This document shows positions 1 to 10,400 of a stretch of 64,000 bases of DNA, one piece after another. The notes below the pieces were generated by a model, which was given only the letters and a program-made list of their open reading frames with translations, did no database searches and had not been told where the DNA came from. The first letter of the stretch is position 1. Each line of letters begins with the position of its first letter. Origin of the DNA: Neoaquamicrobium sediminum (GTDB taxonomy: Bacteria; Pseudomonadota; Alphaproteobacteria; Rhizobiales; Rhizobiaceae); contig NZ_JABETK010000002.1 in the NCBI RefSeq assembly GCF_013240295.1, positions 806,001 through 870,000 of the forward strand, written 5' to 3'. Position numbers and translations under genes: made by a program.

Positions 1-1
1 C

Positions 2-610
2 AAGGCATCGCCACTGTCCGCCACCGAGTTGCAGGAGGGCGCGCCGTCTTTGCTGAGGCCGGCCTTTCTCTATTTCGTCGGCGGGTGCGGGCTGGTGGTG
101 GCCAGCCACGGCTTTCTCTACGCGTTCAGCTCGATCTACTGGCAGTCGCTCGGCATCAGCGGCGGCGTCATCGGGCTCCTTTGGTCGTGGAGCGTCGTCG
201 CGGAAGTCGGCATGTTCGCGATCTTCACGCGATTGTTCGGCCGCACCCCGGCATGGCGGCTGGTGGCTCTGGCAGGTTTGGCCGCTTTCTTGCGGTGGGT
301 CGCGTTCCCGCTGATCTGGCCGGCGGGCTTGGGGATTGCCGGCTTCTTCGCGGTGCAGACGCTGCATGCGCTGTCGACCGGCCTGATCCTGATCGGCCTG
401 CAGAAGATGATCGCCGAGACCGTGCCCGAGGATCGCACCGGCGCGGCGCAGGGCATCGCCTTCTTCGCCAACGGTGTCTCAATGGCGGCGGTGACGCTCG
501 GGTCCGGCCAGCTCTATGCGGCGCTAGGCGTGAACGGCTTCTATGTGATGGCGGTCATCGCGCTGGCGGCAGTCGGTCTCGTGCTGCGCGGCAGCCGGCT
601 AACCCCATAA
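2..610 (+). CDS. MFS transporter, C-terminal part (5' end outside window)
   Basis: This is the C-terminal ~200 residues of a major facilitator superfamily permease; the frame is open to the left edge, so the start lies upstream. At least five hydrophobic helices are visible, with a short basic/acidic loop (PEDRTGAAQG) typical of the conserved loops of HcaT-like (MFS_1_like) transporters. It acts in the inner membrane. The substrate cannot be read from the sequence. Its stop overlaps by 12 bases the 3' end of the convergent epimerase gene. Confidence 0.8.
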   Translation, partial: KASPLSATELQEGAPSLLRPAFLYFVGGCGLVVASHGFLYAFSSIYWQSLGISGGVIGLLWSWSVVAEVGMFAIFTRLFGRTPAWRLVALAGLAAFLRWVAFPLIWPAGLGIAGFFAVQTLHALSTGLILIGLQKMIAETVPEDRTGAAQGIAFFANGVSMAAVTLGSGQLYAALGVNGFYVMAVIALAAVGLVLRGSRLTP

Positions 611-1582
611 AGCGGGCTCCGGCGGCGCTACTTGCGACCCATCATAGGCGAGAGGCGTTTCCCGGTCGCGCGCCAGCAGCAGCGGACCGTCCAGATCGAC
701 GAAGTCGGCATCTTGAGCCACCAGCAGTGCCGGCGCCATCGCCAGCGACGTGCCGACCATGCAGCCCACCATGACGCCGAAACCCAATTCACGCGCGCGG
801 TCGCGCAACTCCAGCGCGGCGGTGAGACCACCGGTCTTATCCAGCTTGATGTTCACCGCGTCATAGAGGCCGAGAAGCTCTTCGAGGTTTTCGGCGGTGT
901 GGACGCTCTCGTCGGCGCAGATCGGCACGGGATGTGGAATGCGGCGAAGGATCTCGTCCTGCCCGGCTGGCAGTGGCTGTTCGATCAGCGCTATGCGATG
1001 CCGCGCCGCCGTCAGCATATGCTTGACGATGTCGGTCTCGCTCCACCCCTCATTGGCGTCGAGAATGATCCGACTGCGCGGCGCGGCCTCCGCAACCGCT
1101 GCGATCCGCGAAGTGTCGTCGGAGGTTCCGACCTTGACCTTGAGCAGCGACCGATGCGCGTGTTCACGCGCCTGGGCCGCCATCGCATCCGGCTCGCCGA
1201 GCGAAATCGTGTAGGCCGTCGTCAGGGCTTCGGGAGCGGTTGCGCTGAGACGCTCATGCGCACGTTTGCCATCGGATTTTGCCTCGAGGTCCCACAGGGC
1301 GCAATCGATCGCGTTGCGCGCGGCTCCCGCTTTCATCTTCGCCTTGAGTTCCTCGCGCGACATGCCGTCCGCGATCGCGCCGCGCATTGCTTCGATCTGG
1401 CCGAGCACACTTTCGATCGTTTCGCCGTAACGTGCATAGGGAACGCATTCGCCGCGCCCGGCGTTATTCCCCTCGCGGATCGTGCAGGTCACGACCGCGG
1501 CTTCAGTCTTGGATCCGCGCGAGATGGTGAATGCGGCCGCCAGGGGGAATCGCTCGGCTTCGACAAAAAGGTCACGCTTCAT
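599..1582 (-). CDS. dgcA: Enolase-superfamily dipeptide epimerase / N-acetyl-D-Glu racemase
   Basis: A 327-residue protein of the muconate-lactonizing/dipeptide-epimerase branch of the enolase superfamily. An N-terminal capping domain (residues 1-110) is followed by the TIM barrel. The catalytic set is visible: KVKVG (lysine pair), ILDANEGW, LIEQPLP and ICADES (the three Mg ligands), and NIKLDKTGG (second catalytic lysine). Family members epimerise L-Ala-D/L-Glu; hyphomicrobial relatives are annotated as the racemase DgcA. Length is normal. It is convergent with the MFS gene and divergent from the Mla operon. The family is secure; the exact substrate is inferred. Confidence 0.85.
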   Translation of the reverse strand: MKRDLFVEAERFPLAAAFTISRGSKTEAAVVTCTIREGNNAGRGECVPYARYGETIESVLGQIEAMRGAIADGMSREELKAKMKAGAARNAIDCALWDLEAKSDGKRAHERLSATAPEALTTAYTISLGEPDAMAAQAREHAHRSLLKVKVGTSDDTSRIAAVAEAAPRSRIILDANEGWSETDIVKHMLTAARHRIALIEQPLPAGQDEILRRIPHPVPICADESVHTAENLEELLGLYDAVNIKLDKTGGLTAALELRDRARELGFGVMVGCMVGTSLAMAPALLVAQDADFVDLDGPLLLARDRETPLAYDGSQVAPPEPALWG

Positions 1583-1624
1583 GAAAGAACTCCGTTTGCA
1601 GCCGGTTAGGAACCGTCACGCAAA

Positions 1625-2847
1625 GTGACAGGGCCGGTTCGACCGATTATGACTGGCCCGATGTTGACCAAAGACGCGGACGAAGCAAGCGACAACCGGC
1701 GTGCCGGCGGCGACCAGCCGCCGCACATCGATGTGCGCGATGAGGCCGGGCGCGCCGTCTGGGCGCTGTCCGGTGTCTGGAACACGCGTTCCGTGCATCT
1801 GGTCGACGCGCAGATGCGCGAACTGGAAGCAGGCCCCGCGCGCGAGGGCGTTGTTCTCGATATTTCGGCTGTCAGCCGCATGGATACGGCAGGCGCCTGG
1901 CTGATCGAACGGCTGGCGGAAGCCCGGCGCGAGGCCGGGGCGGAGGTCGAGATCGTGGGGGCTTCGGCGGCAGCGCAAATTTTGCTTCCGGCGGTCCGCG
2001 AAGCACTGGAGCCGATCGGCGCGGCCAAGCCCGAGAAACGGCCGTTCTTCGTGATCCGGTGGCTGGAAGCCCTTGGCCGCGCGACCGAGGCTGCCTGGCT
2101 CGATTTCATGGCGGGCATGTATATCCTCGGGTCCACAATTCGCGGCGCACAGATGAAGCTCGGGCGCGGCCACGCCGTCAACCCGGCGGCGATCTTCAAC
2201 CAGATCGACCGTATGGGCGTCGGCGCGATCCCCGTCGTGGTGCTGATTTCCTCGATCGTCGGCGCAATCGTTGCGCAGCAGGGCGCCTACCAGCTCAGGT
2301 GGTTCGGGGCCGAGATCTTCATCGTCGATCTGGTCGGCATCCTGGCCTTGCGCGAACTGGGCGTGCTTCTGACTGCCATCATGGTCGCAGGCCGCTCCGG
2401 CAGCGCGATCACCGCCGAGATCGGTTCGATGAAGATGCGCGAGGAAGTCGACGCGCTGAAGGTGATCGGCCTGAATCCGATCGGCGTACTGGTCTTTCCG
2501 CGCCTCGTCGCGCTGGTGATCGCGGTGCCATGCCTGACGATCATCGCCAACGCAGCCTCGTTGGGGGCGGGATGATCGTGGCCTGGATCTATTCCGAAAT
2601 CCCGCCGCAGGCGTTCATCGACCGCTTGCGCGCGGGCATCGATCTCTCGACGATCTTCGCCGGCCTCATCAAGGCGCCGTTCATGGCGCTGATCATTGGC
2701 ATCGTTGCGTCCATCGAGGGCATGAAGGTCGGCGGAAGTGCCGAGTCGCTCGGGCGTCACGTCACCTCGGCGGTGGTCAAGTCGATCTTCGTGGTGATCG
2801 TGCTCGATGGCCTGTTTGCCATGTTCTACGTGGCGATCGACTTTTGA
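1625..2847 (+). CDS. mlaE: MlaE-family ABC transporter permease with N-terminal STAS domain (apparent frameshift)
   Basis: Permease of the Mla/MCE phospholipid ABC transporter. Residues ~30-130 form a STAS-like domain (VVLDISAVSRMDTAGAWLI) and the rest is the MlaE membrane domain with ALRELGVLLTAIMVAGRSG. The reading frame breaks at the GGGGG run 2563-2567 and continues one frame back as GGMIVAWIYSEI. Adding one G restores the family sequence without a gap, giving ~407 residues. A sequencing or assembly deletion is likelier than real loss, because both halves are well conserved. The start is uncertain: ATG at 1625, 1649 or 1661. First gene of the mla operon. Confidence 0.88.
2563..2567. other. 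Frameshift point in mlaE (G5 run)
   Basis: Five consecutive G residues where the permease frame ends in a premature TGA at 2573-2575. One additional G would fuse the upstream and downstream frames into an uninterrupted MlaE. Confidence 0.85.
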
Positions 2848-2858
2848 GCGGGGCGGTG

Positions 2859-3692
2859 ATGAGCGAGATGGACATCCATCAGGCCAATGGCCAGTCTGCG
2901 CCGCTTGCTGGCGAGCGGCGCGACGTCGTGCTCTCCGTGCGCGATGTGACCGTGGCTTTTGGGGACAATGTCGTCCTCGACAAGCTTTCGCTGGACGTCT
3001 ACCGCGGCGAAATCCTCGGTTTTGTTGGTGCCTCAGGGACCGGTAAGTCGGTACTGCTGCGCACCGTGCTCGGACTGACACCGAAGCGGTCCGGCACCGT
3101 CTCGATTTTCGGGGTCGACCTGGACCACCTCGACGATCGTGCAAGAATGGTCGTCGACATGCGCCTCGGCGTGCTGTTCCAGCACGGGGCCCTGTTTTCA
3201 GCACTCACGGTCAAGGAAAACGTGCAGGTCCCGATGCGCGAATATCTCGACCTGCCGAAGAAGCTCATGGATGAGCTTGCGATGCTCAAGATCGAACTTG
3301 TGGGCCTGTCGCCGGACGCTGCCGACAAGTTTCCTTCGGAGCTGTCGGGCGGCATGATCAAACGTGCAGCGCTGGCGCGTGCGCTGGCGCTCGATCCCGA
3401 CATCGTGTTTCTGGATGAGCCCACGTCGGGTCTCGATCCGATCGGTGCGGCGGATTTCGACGAGCTTGTCGCCAAGCTGCGCGACACGATGGGCCTGACC
3501 GTTTACATGGTCACCCATGATCTCGACAGCCTGTTCTCGGTGTGCGACCGAATCGCGGTGCTCGGCCAGAAAAAGGTGCTGGTTGACGGCACCATCGAGG
3601 ACATGATGCAGGTGGAGGACCCTTGGGTGAAGTCGTACTTCCGGGGCAAGCGGGCACGGCAGATCGACCTTCAGGCCAGGCAGGGAGCGTAG
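2859..3692 (+). CDS. mlaF: MlaF-type ABC transporter ATP-binding protein
   Basis: A 277-residue ATPase that powers lipid movement by the MlaE permease at the inner membrane. Walker A GASGTGKS, Q-loop FQHGALFS, signature LSGGMIKRAALARAL, Walker B IVFLDEPTSGLDP and the H-loop VTHDLDSL are all present. The LSGGM form and the SGLDPIGA sequence are typical of the Mkl/MlaF subfamily. It starts 12 bases after mlaE; ATG 2859 is preferred, with GTG 2856 and TTG 2844 also in frame. It lies between the permease and the MCE protein genes. Confidence 0.92.
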   Translation: MSEMDIHQANGQSAPLAGERRDVVLSVRDVTVAFGDNVVLDKLSLDVYRGEILGFVGASGTGKSVLLRTVLGLTPKRSGTVSIFGVDLDHLDDRARMVVDMRLGVLFQHGALFSALTVKENVQVPMREYLDLPKKLMDELAMLKIELVGLSPDAADKFPSELSGGMIKRAALARALALDPDIVFLDEPTSGLDPIGAADFDELVAKLRDTMGLTVYMVTHDLDSLFSVCDRIAVLGQKKVLVDGTIEDMMQVEDPWVKSYFRGKRARQIDLQARQGA

Positions 3693-3702
3693 GAAAGAAC
3701 GT

Positions 3703-5079
3703 ATGGAGACACGGGCCAACTACGTCATTGTCGGCATCTTCACGCTGGCTGCCGTGCTGGCGGCGTTCGGTTTCGTCTACTGGACATCCGGCGTCGGCGA
3801 TCGCGGTGAGCTTGCGACGCTGCGCTTCCGCATTCCGGGGTCGGCTTCCGGCCTGACACGCGGCAGCGTCGTTTCGTTCAATGGCATCAAGGTTGGTGAT
3901 GTCACCCGCGTCTATATCGACGTGTCCAATCCCTCGGTCGCCATCGCCGATGCGCAGGTCGACCGGCTGACGCCGATCACACGGTCCACGCAGGCCGATG
4001 TCGGCCTGGCCGGGCTCACCACCGGCCAGGCGAATATCGAGTTGCGCGGCGGCAATCCGGCCGAGCCGAACCTGCTCGATCTTGCCGAGGCGGAAGGTCG
4101 GATCGCGGAGATGACTGCCAATCCATCGGCCGTCAGCAACCTGCTTGAAAGCGCGCAGAACATCTTCCAGCGCGCTGATTCCGTGCTGAGCGATCTCGAG
4201 GGCCTTGCCTCTGAGGCGCGCGGGCCGATCGTGCAGACGCTGCGCAACGTGGAGGAGTTTTCTTCCGCCCTGAGCCGCAATGCCGACGGCATCGACGCCT
4301 TCCTCGAAAGCGTGACGGCCATGTCCCAGACATTGACGGGCGTTTCCGACAAGCTGGATTCGTCGCTGACAGCGGTCGACCAACTCATCAAGGCGGTCGA
4401 TCGCGATCAGGTGTCCGAGACGGTTGCCAATATTCAGAGCTTCACCGAGCGGCTCGACGAGGCAAGCGCCGGCCTCGGCGAGATCATGGAGGGCGTGAAC
4501 ACCTCGGTTGCGTCGATTTCGAAATTCGCCAACTCGGCCAACGATACGCTGGCCAAGCTGGATCGCGTCGTAAGCGAGGTTGATCCCGCCGCAATCGGCA
4601 CCGCGCTGACCAACTTCGAGCAGGCCAGCACAACGGTCAACACGGCGGTCAACGACGTGTCCAAGGTGACCGAGCGGATCGGCGAGCGCGCGGATGACAT
4701 CGACGGCATCATCACCGACGCGCAGCAGCTTGCAGCCCGCCTGAATCAGGCCTCGGAACGCGTCGACAGTGTGCTTGCAAAGGTGGACGGCCTTCTTGGC
4801 TCTGGTGAGGCCGAAGGTCTGATGGCCGATGCTGGCGAAACGCTGAAGGCCTACCGCCAGGTCGCCGATACGCTCAATGCGCGCATGGGGACGATCACCG
4901 ACGGGCTGGCTCGGTTCTCGGGTCAGGGGCTTCGTGACGTCGAGACGCTGGTGCGCGACGCCCGGCGCTCCATTACGCGGATCGAGCGCGCCGTGACTGA
5001 TCTCGAGCGCAATCCGCAACGTATATTGAGCGGCGGCGAGGGCGAAGTTCGGCAGTATGACGGGCGGGCACGGCGTTGA
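3703..5079 (+). CDS. mlaD: MCE/MlaD-family lipid-transport substrate-binding protein
   Basis: A 458-residue protein with one N-terminal transmembrane helix (residues 8-30) and an MCE domain (~40-120: IPGSASGLTRGSVVSFNGIKVG, then LTTGQANIELRG). The remaining ~330 residues are a long predominantly helical, coiled-coil-like tail. In the family the MCE domain forms a hexameric ring on the periplasmic face that shuttles phospholipid between membranes; the long tail suggests a tunnel-forming helical needle as in PqiB/YebT-type proteins. It is ten bases downstream of mlaF, in the same operon. Confidence 0.88.
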   Translation: METRANYVIVGIFTLAAVLAAFGFVYWTSGVGDRGELATLRFRIPGSASGLTRGSVVSFNGIKVGDVTRVYIDVSNPSVAIADAQVDRLTPITRSTQADVGLAGLTTGQANIELRGGNPAEPNLLDLAEAEGRIAEMTANPSAVSNLLESAQNIFQRADSVLSDLEGLASEARGPIVQTLRNVEEFSSALSRNADGIDAFLESVTAMSQTLTGVSDKLDSSLTAVDQLIKAVDRDQVSETVANIQSFTERLDEASAGLGEIMEGVNTSVASISKFANSANDTLAKLDRVVSEVDPAAIGTALTNFEQASTTVNTAVNDVSKVTERIGERADDIDGIITDAQQLAARLNQASERVDSVLAKVDGLLGSGEAEGLMADAGETLKAYRQVADTLNARMGTITDGLARFSGQGLRDVETLVRDARRSITRIERAVTDLERNPQRILSGGEGEVRQYDGRARR

Positions 5080-5157
5080 CATCGATGCCGCGCCCCAACA
5101 GAAATTATCGGCCTTTCAAGGGCATGGCGTATGCGTGCCGGTGGGACAGGGTAAGCG

Positions 5158-5759
5158 ATGAAGCGTAGAAACCTGATTGTGTGGGCGATAGCTGCGATGC
5201 TCCTGCCCGGATGTGCCGCACTGCCCGGTGGCGGTCCCGCGCCTCTCGACACCTACGACCTGACGAGCGCTGGCGTTCAGGCCGATGGGCCGCGCCGGTC
5301 GCGCACCCAGATACTCATCGCCGAGCCCACGGCGCTCAAAGTGCTGGACGGCGAGAACGTCGTGATCAGGCCCTCGGCCGGTACGGTCGAGTTCCTGAAG
5401 GGTGCGCAGTGGGCGGACCGCCTGCCGCGCATCGTTCAGTCGCGCCTTGCCGAGACAATGCAGGCATCCGGCCGCTATGGAGGCGTGGGCAAGCCGGGCG
5501 AGGGGGGCTGGCGATCGACTATCAGATCGTCACCGAAATCCGCGCCTTCGAAATTCGCGTCGATGGATCGTCGCGTGCCGACATTCGCCTGTATGTGAAG
5601 GTGCTCAACGACCGCAATGGCGTGGTGCGCGCCGCCCGGACCTTCCAGGCGCAGGCGCCCGTGGGCGGTGCCGGAAACGACGCCTATGTCGGCGCGCTCG
5701 ACAGAGCATTCGGGCAGGTTTCGGGGGAAATCGCTTCCTGGATCGCGTCGACCATCTAG
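5158..5759 (+). CDS. ABC-type transport auxiliary lipoprotein (apparent frameshift)
   Basis: Last gene of the Mla operon. The N-terminus is a lipoprotein signal (LIVWAIAAMLLPGCAALPGG, lipobox LPGC), followed by an ABC_trans_aux/PqiC-like domain (TYDLTSAG, AEPTALKVLDGENVVIRP, WADRLPRIVQSRL). The frame breaks at the GGGGGG run 5502-5507 and resumes one frame back as LAIDYQIVTEIRAFEI to a stop at 5759. One extra G gives a ~200-residue protein of normal family length. Such lipoproteins sit in the outer-membrane inner leaflet and partner with MCE proteins. Confidence 0.85.
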
Positions 5760-5787
5760 CCGGTGCTCAAGGCTCGATGCCTGCGCG

Positions 5788-6846
5788 CTAGCTTGCCAGC
5801 TTCCGGGCGGCAAGCGCCGCCATCGCGGCCGGCAACGTCATGCGCCACGTGGCCTTCACGTAGGCGCGGAAGTCGAAGCACGGCAGCCCGGGACAGACCT
5901 CGAACTCCAGCAGGGTCAGCCGTCCGTCGGGACCGAGCCTGAAATCCAGCGAGAAAACGTCGCGCAGGCCAAGCCCGTTCACGAGCCGCGCTGCCGTTTC
6001 GGCCACGGCATTCGCTGCACGCGGATTGTTCGTGGCGAGATCCACGAGGGTGGGCTCCCGGTAAAACCCCGCCGATTTCGCCTGCGCGCCCGTGTCGCCG
6101 TAGAGGGCAAGGCTGTCGCTCATGGTCTGGAAGTCCTCGCCGGACTTGACCAGCCACGTCCCCAGACGTGCGAGATCACCGGTGCCGTCGACATCGAGCC
6201 AGCTTGCCCGGAGGTTTTCTCCCGGAACATAGGATTGCAGGACGGCATCATCGCCATAAGCCGCATAGATGCGCTCGGACAGGGCCAGCGCCTCCTTGAT
6301 GGAATGGCAATGCGAATCCGCAAAAATGCCGATCTTGGCACCGAGCCGATTGGGCTTCACGAACCAGCTCGTCGCGCCTTCAATGGCGCTGCGTGGCGAG
6401 ATGAACGTGCCGTTGCGAGCGAGCGCGGTCGGCGGTGTGGCGATGCCCAGCGCGTGCAGCACGGCTCCCGAGCGGAACTTGTCCTGACAGAGAGAGAACA
6501 GCGCATCCTCGCAGCCAACCCGCCGGAGCATGCCAAGGCGAGCGAGGCCGGGTGATACGCTGCCGCTGAAATAGGAGATGCCGTCCGTCAGCGTCCAGAC
6601 CAGGGTCTGTTCGGGACGATAGCCTGAGAGATTGGCGGCGAATGCATCCAGTGTTGTCGCTTCGAACCGGAGATTTCGTTCCGCACACGCCTGCTCCAGC
6701 GCAGGAAATTCCGGCTCCATATCGATGGATTGCGCCAGATACGATGCAATCGCCTGTGCATGCTGCGACGGATGGCCTTCGGCGACGAGCCGGTTCAGAC
6801 AATCCCCGGGCCGCTCATATACAAGCACCAGCGTGCAGTCGCCCAT
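5788..6846 (-). CDS. ATP-grasp domain protein, D-Ala-D-Ala ligase-like
   Basis: A 352-residue protein with the layout of ATP-grasp ligases: an N-terminal preATP region (to ~110), the ATP-binding middle (SWFVKPNRLGAKIGI, then VLQSYVPGENLRASWLD), and a C-terminal Mg-binding strand (DFRLGPDGRLTLLEFEVCPG) at the place where D-Ala-D-Ala ligases have their metal-binding E and N residues. It probably joins a carboxylate to an amine using ATP, but the substrate is unknown. It stands alone, convergent with the Mla lipoprotein gene. Confidence 0.7.
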   Translation of the reverse strand: MGDCTLVLVYERPGDCLNRLVAEGHPSQHAQAIASYLAQSIDMEPEFPALEQACAERNLRFEATTLDAFAANLSGYRPEQTLVWTLTDGISYFSGSVSPGLARLGMLRRVGCEDALFSLCQDKFRSGAVLHALGIATPPTALARNGTFISPRSAIEGATSWFVKPNRLGAKIGIFADSHCHSIKEALALSERIYAAYGDDAVLQSYVPGENLRASWLDVDGTGDLARLGTWLVKSGEDFQTMSDSLALYGDTGAQAKSAGFYREPTLVDLATNNPRAANAVAETAARLVNGLGLRDVFSLDFRLGPDGRLTLLEFEVCPGLPCFDFRAYVKATWRMTLPAAMAALAARKLAS

Positions 6847-6980
6847 CAGCCGCTCCCTTGTCCCTGCGATAGCGCGCCGGACGCTTCGTCACCTTATGAG
6901 CCGAGGATATCGAGCCGCGTACAATACAAGCTTGCGCAAAATCGACTGTCTAGAGGCTGGAATGAGACAGATTCGGCATT

Positions 6981-7313
6981 TCAGCCTTTGCCGCAGGCGC
7001 GCCGTTGTATGGACCGGTTCATGGCTGTGATTTCGCCTATCGCGCGCGCCCTGGTGCGCTCCGCATCGCTGCGCCCGTCGGGCAGCACGATGCCGAAACC
7101 CGGCGTCGTCGATTCCTTTGGTGGCGTGCGCTCGATGTCTGGTGAAACGCCATGCTGCGCGGCCAGCGCGTTGCGTCTGCCCTGCAGGTCGGCGCAGGGT
7201 ATCGTGTCGTACTGGATCGAGTTGAAGACCTCGGCCTCCTGCTGCACGGCCACGGAGTTCTGACAGGCGGTGCAGCCAAGAGCCACGGCAGTGAGGACGA
7301 GAATTATGCGCAC
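6981..7313 (-). CDS. Small putative lipoprotein, unknown function
   Basis: A 110-residue protein with a cleavable-looking N-terminus (MRIILVLTAVALGCTACQNS). The cysteine at position 17 could be lipidated, although the residue at -3 is Cys, so the lipobox is imperfect. The mature part is polar, with one further Cys pair candidate (PCADLQGRRNAL and RRACGKG). No family is recognised. It lies alone between the ATP-grasp gene and the GPR gene. Confidence 0.55.
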   Translation of the reverse strand: MRIILVLTAVALGCTACQNSVAVQQEAEVFNSIQYDTIPCADLQGRRNALAAQHGVSPDIERTPPKESTTPGFGIVLPDGRSDAERTRARAIGEITAMNRSIQRRACGKG

Positions 7314-7415
7314 GATTTCGCTCCGGTAACGATGAGCCCCGAGCCCACTATAATGCGGCGAAGTTGGCGATCGTAGGCCGTACCGTCATCTTTCCCGCAC
7401 GGCAGCGGAAATAGA

Positions 7416-7440
7416 TGAAGGCGGGACAAGCCCGCCTTCA
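7416..7440 (-). terminator. Hairpin downstream of the GPR gene
   Basis: A perfect 10-bp stem, TGAAGGCGGG / CCCGCCTTCA with a 5-base loop, begins 27 bases beyond the stop of the giant gene. On the minus strand it is followed by TCTATTT, a weak U-tract. It is likely an intrinsic terminator or transcript-end stabiliser. Confidence 0.7.
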
Positions 7441-7467
7441 GGAAGTGCATCGGTGGTTTCGCCAGGC

Positions 7468-10400
7468 CTACTTCAACCGGCCGCTTGCATGGGCCAGCAT
7501 GGTATAGACCTTGCCGGTGTCGGACGTCAGGTAGGTCTGCGTCATCATGTTGTCGCGGTCGTTGCGGCCGACATCTTGCAGAAGCTTCTCGAAGTCACGG
7601 CAGTAGCGGTCGACGGCAGTGCGGAACTCCGCGTCCGACTGGTACTTGCGGCGGATTTCCTCGAAGGTCTGCTGGCCCTTGAGCGTGTAAAGCCGGCGCG
7701 TGAAGACGTTGCGCTCGCCACGGCGATACCGGTTCCAGAGCTCGATGGACGCTTCGTGGTCGATCGCGCGAGCGATGTCGACCGAAAGCGAGTTGAGCGA
7801 CTCGACCAGATGCAGCGGAGACCGCTCGCCGGTGGGTGCGGGCGCGGCAGGCTCCTCGTCGCGCGAAGCGCCACGCAGCAGATCCTTTACCCATCCGCCC
7901 GACGGCGCCTCGGTCGCACGCTCCTTGACGGGGGCGTCGAGACCTCCGCGCAGCGGGGTGTCGGCAAGCGGAGCAGCCGGCTGGCTCAGGGGAGCGGCAG
8001 GCGGAGGCGGCAGCGAGGGACCGTTGCCGCGGGCAGGGGCCTTGCGGTCCGAAGCATCGAAGGCACGGCCGGACTTGGCGACGATGTCGGCCAATTCCTT
8101 CAGCGCATTGATCTGCTCGCTGACGGCACGACGCATCGCGGACGTCGACTGCTTGGTCTCCTCGGGCAGTTCCATCACGCCCTTCTTGACCTCGGCGCGG
8201 GTCTGCTCCAGCTCCCCGCGGATGCTGCCGACCGAGCGACGGATTTCCTCGGTCGCCTCGGCAAAGCGCTTGGCGGCGCCGTCGACGACCTCGGCGATGG
8301 ACGAACGAATCTGCTCGGTCGAGGCGCGGGTGCGGGTCTCCGCCTTTTCCAGCGCGCGTCCGACCAGATCCTCGAACGACTGCATGACCCGTTCGATATC
8401 CTCCGACTTCTTGACGAGGCCGACGGCGAGCTTTTCGAGCGCCTCCTGGCGTCCGTCGAGCGTCGATGCGAGGCCGTCCTGTGCGGATCCGAGCATCTCG
8501 GAAGCCGAGCTGAGCACTTTCGCGTGATCGTCGAAGCGCGTCGCGATGGCCGCGATGTCCTTGAGCGTCGAAGTCGACAGATCGGTTAGGCGACCAGCAT
8601 TGGAGTCGATGAGGCGTGCGGAACTGGCGAAGGACTGTGCCGCCCGCTCGGTGCTGCTTGCGAAGCGCTCGGTCGTGCCGAGGACCTTCTCGTCGAGGCT
8701 GACGAGGTTGTTCGCCGCCAGGTCGACCAACTCATGCAGCCGGTCGTTGGACGAGGTCAGCCGGTCGATGAGGCTGGTGACGTTGTCCGACAGGCTGTTG
8801 CTGGCAGCGTCCACGGCGGTGAGCGTCTCGGCCGTGCGCGTTGCGAGCGCGTTGACCAGAGCCGCGTTCTGCTGGCGCAGGCGTTCGGTTGCCTGCTCCG
8901 TGGCGATCTCCAGGCTCTTCTGAAGCTCGCCGCCGCTTTCGGCGAAACGCTGGACCAGCGGTGCCGCGCGCTCGTCGAGGATACGCGACAGCTCGGTCGA
9001 ACGGGCAGCAAGCAGGGCGTTGAGCTCACGCGTGCGATCGTCGATTGCGGCAGTCGCCTCGTGGGTCGACTGCCCGATCTGCTCGTTGACCGAGGCAAAG
9101 CTGGCGGAGACGGCACTGGCGCGGGCGGCGAGGCCGGCCTCCACGTTGCCGATCTGCTCGTGCAGCTTGTCGCCAATCTGCGCCACACCGGCATTGAGGC
9201 GTTCCTCGGCGCGCGCGACATCGTCTTCGATGCGTGCGCCAAGCATTCCAGCGCCGGCGGCAAGACGGCGGTCGGCACCTTCGAGGCTCTCGACAATGGC
9301 GGACGCGCGTGCCTCAAGCTCCGCTGCCGTCTGCTGCGTACGCGACAGGATCGCGTCGTCAGCCCTGGCGAACACGTCGCTGAGCGCTGAGGCGTGCTGG
9401 GCGAGCCGCTTGTCGGCACCGTCGAACGATGCGGCGATCTCGGATGCGCGAGCCGTCAGCGACTGAGCCAGTGCGTCGACCTCGCTGCCAAGCTGCGAGC
9501 CGGAGAGGCTGATACGGTCCGCGAGGCGCTTGTCGATCTCCTCGAACGAAGCAGAAATCTCGGCTGTCCGGGAAGCCAGCGTATCCCCAATAGTGTCGAC
9601 CTTGCTGCCAAGCTCGGCTCCGGAGACCGCGATGCGATCGGCCAGGCGCTGATCGGCATCGTCGAAAGCGATGCGGATCTCCGCCGCCCGTGCGGTGAAC
9701 ATGCCGGCCGCATGGTCCGCGTGGCCGCGCAGCTCTTCGCCTGTCGTGCGGGCACGCTCGGACAGACGGCGGTCTACATCGTCGAAGGCCTCGGTGACTT
9801 CACCCACGCGCGCCGACAGCGCCTGCGCCGTCTCTTCGGCGCGTGCGGCGATGCGCGCATCTGCTTCGGCGACGGCCTTCGCTGCTTCTTCGCCAAGGGA
9901 TGCGGTGGCTTCCAGCACCTTGTCGCGGAGCGAGCCGGCGACAACTACGGCACTGCCTTCGAGTGCGCTGCGAACATTGTCGACGCCGACATTAAGCGCG
10001 CGCTCCATGGTCTGCGTACGCTCCTCGATGACACCGGCCTGACGGGCGAAGGTTTCCTCGATCCGGGAGAGGTCTTCGCCCAGTGCACCGCGAACCTGTT
10101 CCGCGCCCTGATGCAGGGCATCGGCGAGGGCACTCGTGCGGGCTTCGATGACACCGCTCTGCTTGTTGAAGGCGTGTTCGATGCGCTCGATGTCGTCGCC
10201 GAGGGCATTGCGAACCGCTTCGGCACCGCCCGACAACGTGTTTTCGAGCGCCTTGGTCCGCGCCTCGATGACGCCGGTCTGACGGGCGAATGTCTCGTCG
10301 ATACGCGTCAGGTCCTCGCCGAGCGCGTTGCGCACGCTTTCGGAGCCACTGATGAGGGCATCGCGAAGCGCCTGGGTGTGGGCGCCGATGACACCGCCCT

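Noticed and set aside
3511..5082. A 523-codon minus-strand frame opposite mlaD
   Set aside because: Antisense to an MCE protein with clear motifs; no domain of its own.
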